Source: Ampelomyces quisqualis
Taxonomy: Eukaryota; Ascomycota; Dothideomycetes; Pleosporales; Phaeosphaeriaceae
Assembly: GCA_018398575.1 (NCBI GenBank)
Contig: JAGTXZ010000002.1
Span: 188,501-252,500 of the forward strand
DNA length: 64,000 nt
Direction of reading: 5' to 3'
This document shows, one piece after another, positions 59,924-64,000 of this stretch. The notes below the pieces were generated by a model. The model was given only the letters and a program-made list of their open reading frames with translations, made no database searches and was not told where the DNA came from. Each line of letters begins with the position of its first letter. Position 1 is the stretch's first letter. A program made the position numbers and the translations under genes.

Positions 59924-61266
59924 ATGAACAAGATGGCAGACACCGAGAAGCAGACAGATAAGCCGTTGGAGAAGCAATTGCAAAATCTCCTCGACCGTCG
60001 ACGCTCAACCTCAACACTGCTCAACCTGTCTCTTCCCCGACCCGGTCAGGTTGACTTCTCGTCCAACGATTTCCTGTCGCTCTCGTCGTCTCCCCAATTC
60101 AAAAAAACCTACCTTCAAGAATTACAGAAGACCAATCTACCGCAAGGCAGTGGCGGATCTCGTCTGCTAGATGGGAACTCTGCATACGCAGAAGACCTAG
60201 AGCGTGAGATTGCGCATTTTCATGGAGCTCAATCTGGTCTGCTGTTCAATTCCGGGTTTGACGCAAACGCTGGATTTTTTGCATGCGTGCCTCAAGTGGG
60301 AGATGTCATCGTCTACGATGAACTGGTGCATGCGAGCGTGCACGACGGAATGCGCCTGTCGCGAGCTGCGCAAACGATCCCTTTCATGCACAACTCAGTC
60401 AATGATCTGAGAAGAATCCTACAAAGCCTTGTAGAAGGGTCCAAAGTGGAAGGAGCGACGAAAAGAAATATCTTCGTTGCGGTGGAAACAATCTACAGTA
60501 TGGACGGGGATATCGTCCCACTAGAGGCAATTGTCGATGCCGTGGAAGATGTTGTGGGTAGCGGCTTAGGGCACGTTGTCGTCGATGAAGCGCACTCGAC
60601 CGGAGTGTTAGGATCCCAAGGACGAGGACTTGTATGTGAGCTTGGATTGGAGAACAGGATCTTTGCCCGGTTGCATACTTTTGGCAAAGCACTTGCCTGC
60701 AACGGATGTAAGTCATACGTTATTGGCGTCTCTTGAAACTGTTGCTGACCCTGCTCCAAGCCATCATACTCGGATCGCGCACATTACGACATTACCTGCT
60801 CAACTATGCCCGCCCGTTGATATACACTACATTCATGTCCTTCCCGTCCCTCGCCATGATCCGCTCATCCTATGCTCTCCTCCAGTCGGGCCAGACCGCG
60901 CCTCTGCAACGACACCTACGTCATCTTAGCGGCACACTATTCTCGTGCTTGCAGGAGCTTTGCTCCAGCTGTTCAAGTGCTCAAAGCGCGTTGAGGATTT
61001 CGAGTGCGTGCCCGGAATCAACTATTTTTGCAATCCAAGTACAGCAGCCACGAAAATTGGCAATGGTTCTCGAGAATCACGGTATGATGGTCCGAGCCGT
61101 TTCATCGCCAACGGTGCCGCTGGGTAAGGAGAGAATCAGGGTTTGCCTACACGCTGGCAACACGGAACTTGAGGTTCGAAAACTTGTCAGGGTCATCGGG
61201 GAGTGGTGCGAGGGCAAGCTCAACACGGCGGTAGAAGACGTTGAAATCTTGACCGCGAAGCTATAA
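59924..61266 (+). CDS. bioF: 8-amino-7-oxononanoate (KAPA) synthase
   Basis: Condenses pimeloyl thioester with L-alanine to KAPA, the first committed step of biotin assembly; PLP enzyme of the alpha-oxoamine synthase family. Exons 59,924-60,707 and 60,761-61,266; the 53-bp intron has GTAAGT, a GCTGAC branch site and CAAG acceptor and keeps the frame (NG|S). Protein of 429 residues. Visible: SSNDFLSLSS (46-55), GSGGSRLLDG (75-84), PLP-stacking His136 (HAS), DEAHSTG with PLP-binding Asp221 and His224, HTFGKA with the Schiff-base Lys255. It ends in AKL, a canonical PTS1, consistent with the known peroxisomal location of fungal BioF. Start chosen at the Met before ADTEKQ; 59,933 is an alternative, and the in-frame Met at 59,828 gives an unlikely leader. 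Convergent with bioB, 79 bp between stops. Intact, not RIPped. Confidence 0.93.
60708..60760 (+). other. Spliceosomal intron in bioF
   Basis: 53 bp: donor GTAAGTC, branch-like TTGCTGACC 12-20 bases before the acceptor, acceptor CTCCAAG. Without removal the frame ends at a TGA in the intron; after removal the protein continues IILGSRTLRHYLLNYARPLIYTT-like sequence typical of the family C-terminal half. Confidence 0.92.
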
Positions 61267-61345
61267 TTTGATTTATTAGCCGTCAGAACTAGAAGGCGTG
61301 AACGCCGCAGCTGCGCAAATGAAGAGCTTCTTTCAAGGCCTGGTG
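61267..61345. terminator. Shared 3' intergenic region of convergent bioF and bioB
   Basis: Only 79 bp separate the two stop codons, so polyadenylation sites of the two transcripts must overlap or lie within the opposite gene. No clear AATAAA on either strand; an AATTTGATTTATTAG just after the bioF stop is the only A/T-rich element. Confidence 0.5.
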
Positions 61346-62625
61346 CTAAGCAAGTAACCGTGCAGTCGCTCCAGCCTCTTCACCAGCGAAGGCGGCTTCA
61401 GCCTCTTCTTGCCCAGGCAGTTTTCCTCTCTCGCCTACAGTTTCTTCCATCTTCATCGGTCGCAGGCCCCACTTCTTGAACATAGCCTTGTCCTCCTCCC
61501 ACCCGTTACAAGCGGTTGTTAGCATCTTCTCGCCGGTAAAGATTGCGTTCGCGCCAGCCTGAAAACAAAGGATCTGCTTCTCCTCACGCATCGTGTGCCG
61601 TCCTGCTGCAAGTCTTATGATCGTCTTGGGCATGACCAATCGCGCAGTGGCAATCGTCCGCAATATAGCATCAAAGGAAATGGCTTGAGTATTCCCCAGT
61701 GGGGTTCCTTTGATAGGCACCAAGGCGTTCACGGGAAACGACTCTGGTTGCGCAGGCAGGGTCGCTACCGTGTGAATGAGGCCAACATGATCGCGCGCCT
61801 TTTCTCCGAGACCAAGGATACCACCGGTGCAGACATGAATTCCAGCTTCTTGGACGTTTTGGATGGTCTTCAAGCGCTCGTTGTACGTTCGAGTGGTAAT
61901 CACGGTAGGATAGTGCTCTCGACTCGTGTCTACATTGTGGTTGTAAGCCGTCAAACCTGCCTCCTTCAGCTCCCTTGCTTGCTCAGCGTCCACCATGCCC
62001 AGGGTGACACATGCTTCCATACCCATCCCGCGTACACCTTGAATCATGGATTTGATATTTTTGAGGTTTGTCTTCCGGCCTCGCATGTCTCGCCATGCAG
62101 CACCCATGCAAAATCTTGAGCTTCCATTATCTTTCGCTGCACGTGCGGCTTCTAGCACTGATTCCACAGAGCTCAACTTTGTCGCTTTGAGACCAGTATC
62201 GTGTCGCGACGACTGTGCACAGTACGAACAGTCTTCACTACACCCACCAGTCTTGATGTTGAAAAGAGTGCACATCTGAATTGCAGCTGGATCGTGGAAC
62301 CGCCGATGGACTGTAGCCTGTCACCAGGGCCGTGAGGTTAAGTCATTCAGCGCGCAATGACATTACATACCGAGGCATAAGTCAGATCGACCAAAGATGT
62401 GTTGTAAACTTCAGCAATTTGATCCTTTGTCCAGTTCGTACGAGGAGCAGTTGCATGAAGCGCATTCTCGAACACTGAAGAAGCGTTCTGTGCAACTGGT
62501 GGAGTCACCCGCTGGGGTTGGGGATCGACTGCCCCGTCCAGCACAGTGCTGAAGTCGCGAAAGCTATGCTGCGCGCGAGGGAGAACCGGCGAACGAAGTG
62601 CGCGGACGAGAGTTCTTTGAGCCAT
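61346..62625 (-). CDS. bioB: Biotin synthase (radical SAM)
   Basis: Inserts sulfur into dethiobiotin, the last step of biotin synthesis. Exon 1 62,625-62,371 (85 codons), intron 62,370-62,318 (53 bp, GTATGT...GACAG, phase 0), exon 2 62,317-61,346; 408 residues. The 4Fe-4S/SAM motif CSEDCSYC has Cys111, Cys115 and Cys118. 2Fe-2S ligands fit Cys155, Cys188, Cys248 and Arg320; the spacings 111 to 155, 188 to 248 and 248 to 320 equal those of the E. coli enzyme. The first 30 residues are Arg/Ala/Ser-rich without acids until Asp24 (MAQRTLVRALRSPVLPRAQ), a mitochondrial-type leader, as expected for an Fe-S enzyme. The join gives TYAS|ATVHRRFHDP, the family sequence. Intact and unRIPped. Confidence 0.95.
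62318..62370 (-). other. Spliceosomal intron in bioB
   Basis: 53 bp on the minus strand: donor GTATGTAATG, acceptor GGTGACAG. It contains an in-frame stop. Removal joins exon 1 to ATVHRRFHDPAAIQMC, conserved in biotin synthases. Same length as the bioF intron. Confidence 0.92.
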
Positions 62626-62940
62626 TGTCTACTGATTCGGAGATGCGCAAAAAGTACAGATATCAAGCTGAATAACTGTTTGATCTGAAAAAAACGGCTG
62701 CTCTAAAGAGGCGTGGGGCAAACGTAAGTAGTAGAGCACGTTCAGCCTAAGGCGACGACGAGCAACTAGTGATGCATCGCCAGCTCAACACGCCTACCGG
62801 GCCCACAACCCAAGTCCGGTCGGCTTGGTGGAGCGGGCAGCTACTCGGGCCTACCCGTCTACACCAAGAACAAAGACAACTAGGAGACAGTACCCCCGCC
62901 CAAAGCTGACCTGAGGTCAGCTTTCCCAAGCCAGATTATA
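62626..62940. promoter_or_regulatory. Upstream region of bioB and right border of the island
   Basis: Normal-composition sequence up to about 62,935, then an abrupt change to RIPped sequence. Only about 315 bp therefore serve as the unRIPped promoter of bioB. A 60-codon minus frame (62,929-62,747) has no recognisable features. No TATA or specific site assigned. Confidence 0.4.
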
Positions 62941-62989
62941 TTTTAGTGCTGCAAATGCGTTGATGGTACTATCTACAACGCGTTTTTTA

Positions 62990-63259
62990 AGACTAAGGTA
63001 TTTAGTTAACTGTTCTAGCTATAGTAATATACTTAACTAGAGTAAGTTCTACTTTATTAATAGGTTAGCTTAAATATTAGCTAATATCTACTCTAGTTAG
63101 ATTAAATAAGAATAGGAAGCTAAGCTACTCTCTTATTACTAAGCTTTAGTTAGTATTTGTTACTCTTAAGTCTGTAGAGAAAACCTTTAGGCCTTATCTA
63201 CTATTACTTACTATTAGTCCTTATTTAGAAGATAAATAGGTAAGCTTAGTTATTAAAAC
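62990..63259 (+). mobile_element. Fragment of the B/C family antisense block 1
   Basis: Matches about 8625-8895 of element C in the same orientation, with many additional C-to-T changes, ending exactly where an element H LTR begins (63,260). A third copy of the antisense coding block, detached from any pol. Confidence 0.75.
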
Positions 63260-63477
63260 TATAGAAGCTAAGTAATACTATAGACTAGATTATTATAAGT
63301 AAAAAGATTAAATAACTTGTTCTATACTATGTAAAGATATATTAGATTAGATACACTAAGCTAAGAGATAGCTTAATTAGTTAGTCTAGTTCTAAATAGA
63401 ATCTTACTTCTCTAGTAACATACTTAGGTATTATATATAACAACCTTGTAATCTACTAATTTATATACTCTGTTATA
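63260..63477 (-). repeat. LTR of the element H family, further copy
   Basis: 218 bp, same length as the H LTRs, begins TATAGAAGCTAAG. More heavily RIPped than either LTR of H. Followed by interior sequence, so it is the 3' LTR of a truncated copy on the minus strand. Confidence 0.88.
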
Positions 63478-63692
63478 CACTCTCTAGATTAGGTAAACTT
63501 ATTAGCTTACCTAATCTATTTAGTAGATTAAAAGTAGTAATAGAGGTAAATAGTAAGGCTACTCTATATTTTAGGTGTTACTTTATTCTATTTCTTAGCT
63601 TAAACGTATACTATTAGCGTATAAATTCCTAATTATTTACTATATATGTAACTAACTCTAATATTAGTCTTACCTACTTAAAATTATAGCCT
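63478..63692 (-). mobile_element. Truncated interior of the element H family
   Basis: Continues 63,260-63,477 and matches 47,747-about 47,960 of H, including the CTAGATTAGG polypurine-complement region. Breaks off at 63,692. Confidence 0.82.
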
Positions 63693-63795
63693 TGTAATAA
63701 TATAGGTAGGTATAGCTATTAGAATTAAATTAGATACGTATTAGAGGTATATAGAAGTACGTATTATATTAGAGATTCTAGGTTAGCTTTATACC
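63693..63795 (-). repeat. Truncated LTR of the element E family
   Basis: Reverse complement of the last about 100 bp of E's LTR (30,530-30,630): TGTAATAATATAGGTAGG corresponds to the complement of CCTACCTGCGTTGTTACA. It ends at about 63,795, so only a third of the LTR remains. Confidence 0.75.
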
Positions 63796-63980
63796 TATAG
63801 GTACAGTAGTAAATAGGTAGGGGTTAAGTAGAGTTAGAGTAGCTTTACGTAAGACTCTAAACCTATCTAACTCTTTACCTAATCTTTTTACGCTAATAGG
63901 AGGTAGAAGTTAGAGTACAGGTAATTAATAGTAGGTTAAGGTAAGGTTGTATAAGTTTCGCGCAAGTAATTAAAATTTGA
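63796..63980. repeat. Dispersed foldback repeat, second copy
   Basis: Inverted match of about 42,838-42,990, with the same GGTAGGGGTTAAG/TTACGTAA(A/G)/CTCTAACTTCTACC-like words. Not coding. The last 20 bp of the window are AT-rich and unassigned. Confidence 0.65.
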
Positions 63981-64000
63981 TATATAGTATACTTTCTAAA

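Noticed and set aside
60197..60929. Several open frames of 64-105 codons overlapping bioF
   Set aside because: They are other-frame shadows of the clearly conserved KAPA synthase exons.
61595..62279. Plus-strand frames of 174 and 77 codons opposite bioB
   Set aside because: Antisense shadows of the biotin synthase exon 2; no independent coding signal.
1..64000. tRNA or rRNA genes
   Set aside because: No cloverleaf-compatible stretch with box A/B words or rRNA-like segment was noticed by eye; a covariance-model scan was not possible here.

Overview
ORGANISM. The window looks like a filamentous ascomycete (Pezizomycotina) nuclear chromosome with a two-compartment genome. Bases 1-59,230 and 62,940-64,000 are transposon remains hit by repeat-induced point mutation (RIP). 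TA and CTAG are over-abundant, CAG/CTG and CAT/ATG are scarce, and TAG/TAA stops litter every frame. LTR pairs differ almost only by C/T and G/A transitions. A 3.7-kb island (about 59,240-62,935) has normal base composition, intact genes and 53-bp introns typical of filamentous fungi.

LAYOUT. Names A-H are mine. Element B (Ty3/gypsy, + strand) enters from the left edge and is split into 1-202, 7102-7584 and 20,037-26,117. Two elements sit inside it: A (gypsy, - strand, 203-7101, 282-bp LTRs, target-site duplication AAAGT) and C (7585-20,036, - strand, 186-bp LTRs), which is the same family as B. B's 3' LTR (25,931-26,117) abuts D, a copia-type element on + (26,118-30,341). E follows, a chromodomain-bearing gypsy on + (30,342-37,108, 288/289-bp LTRs). 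F is a hAT-type transposase remnant on - (about 37,480-40,220). A block at 40,480-42,610 holds an unrecognised Lys-rich gene remnant (-) and an intron-containing histone H3-like pseudogene (+). G is a gypsy on - (43,507-58,123, target-site duplication CTAAA). G is interrupted by a little-RIPped insertion with a 430-bp inverted-repeat element (44,555-45,405) and by H, a complete copia on - (47,529-54,478, target-site duplication GATAT). The right edge is a mosaic of fragments of C, H and E.

GENE ISLAND. Two intact convergent genes of biotin synthesis: KAPA synthase (bioF type, +, C-terminal AKL peroxisomal signal) and biotin synthase (bioB type, -, mitochondrial-type leader). They encode the first committed and the last step of the pathway. 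The DAPA/dethiobiotin enzyme between them is not in the window.

MAIN OBSERVATION. Every gypsy element here, and possibly copia H, carries a second coding region on the strand opposite gag-pol, between the end of pol and the 3' LTR. In A, E and G this region shows Cys arrays built on Cx2Cx6C, with Tyr replacing some Cys as RIP would produce. In E and G a helical, coiled-coil-like stretch follows; in A the C-terminal part is Lys/Ser-rich. Family B/C has about 4 kb of such antisense sequence with two coding blocks. The second most interesting item is the RIPped H3-like gene with a longer loop 1.
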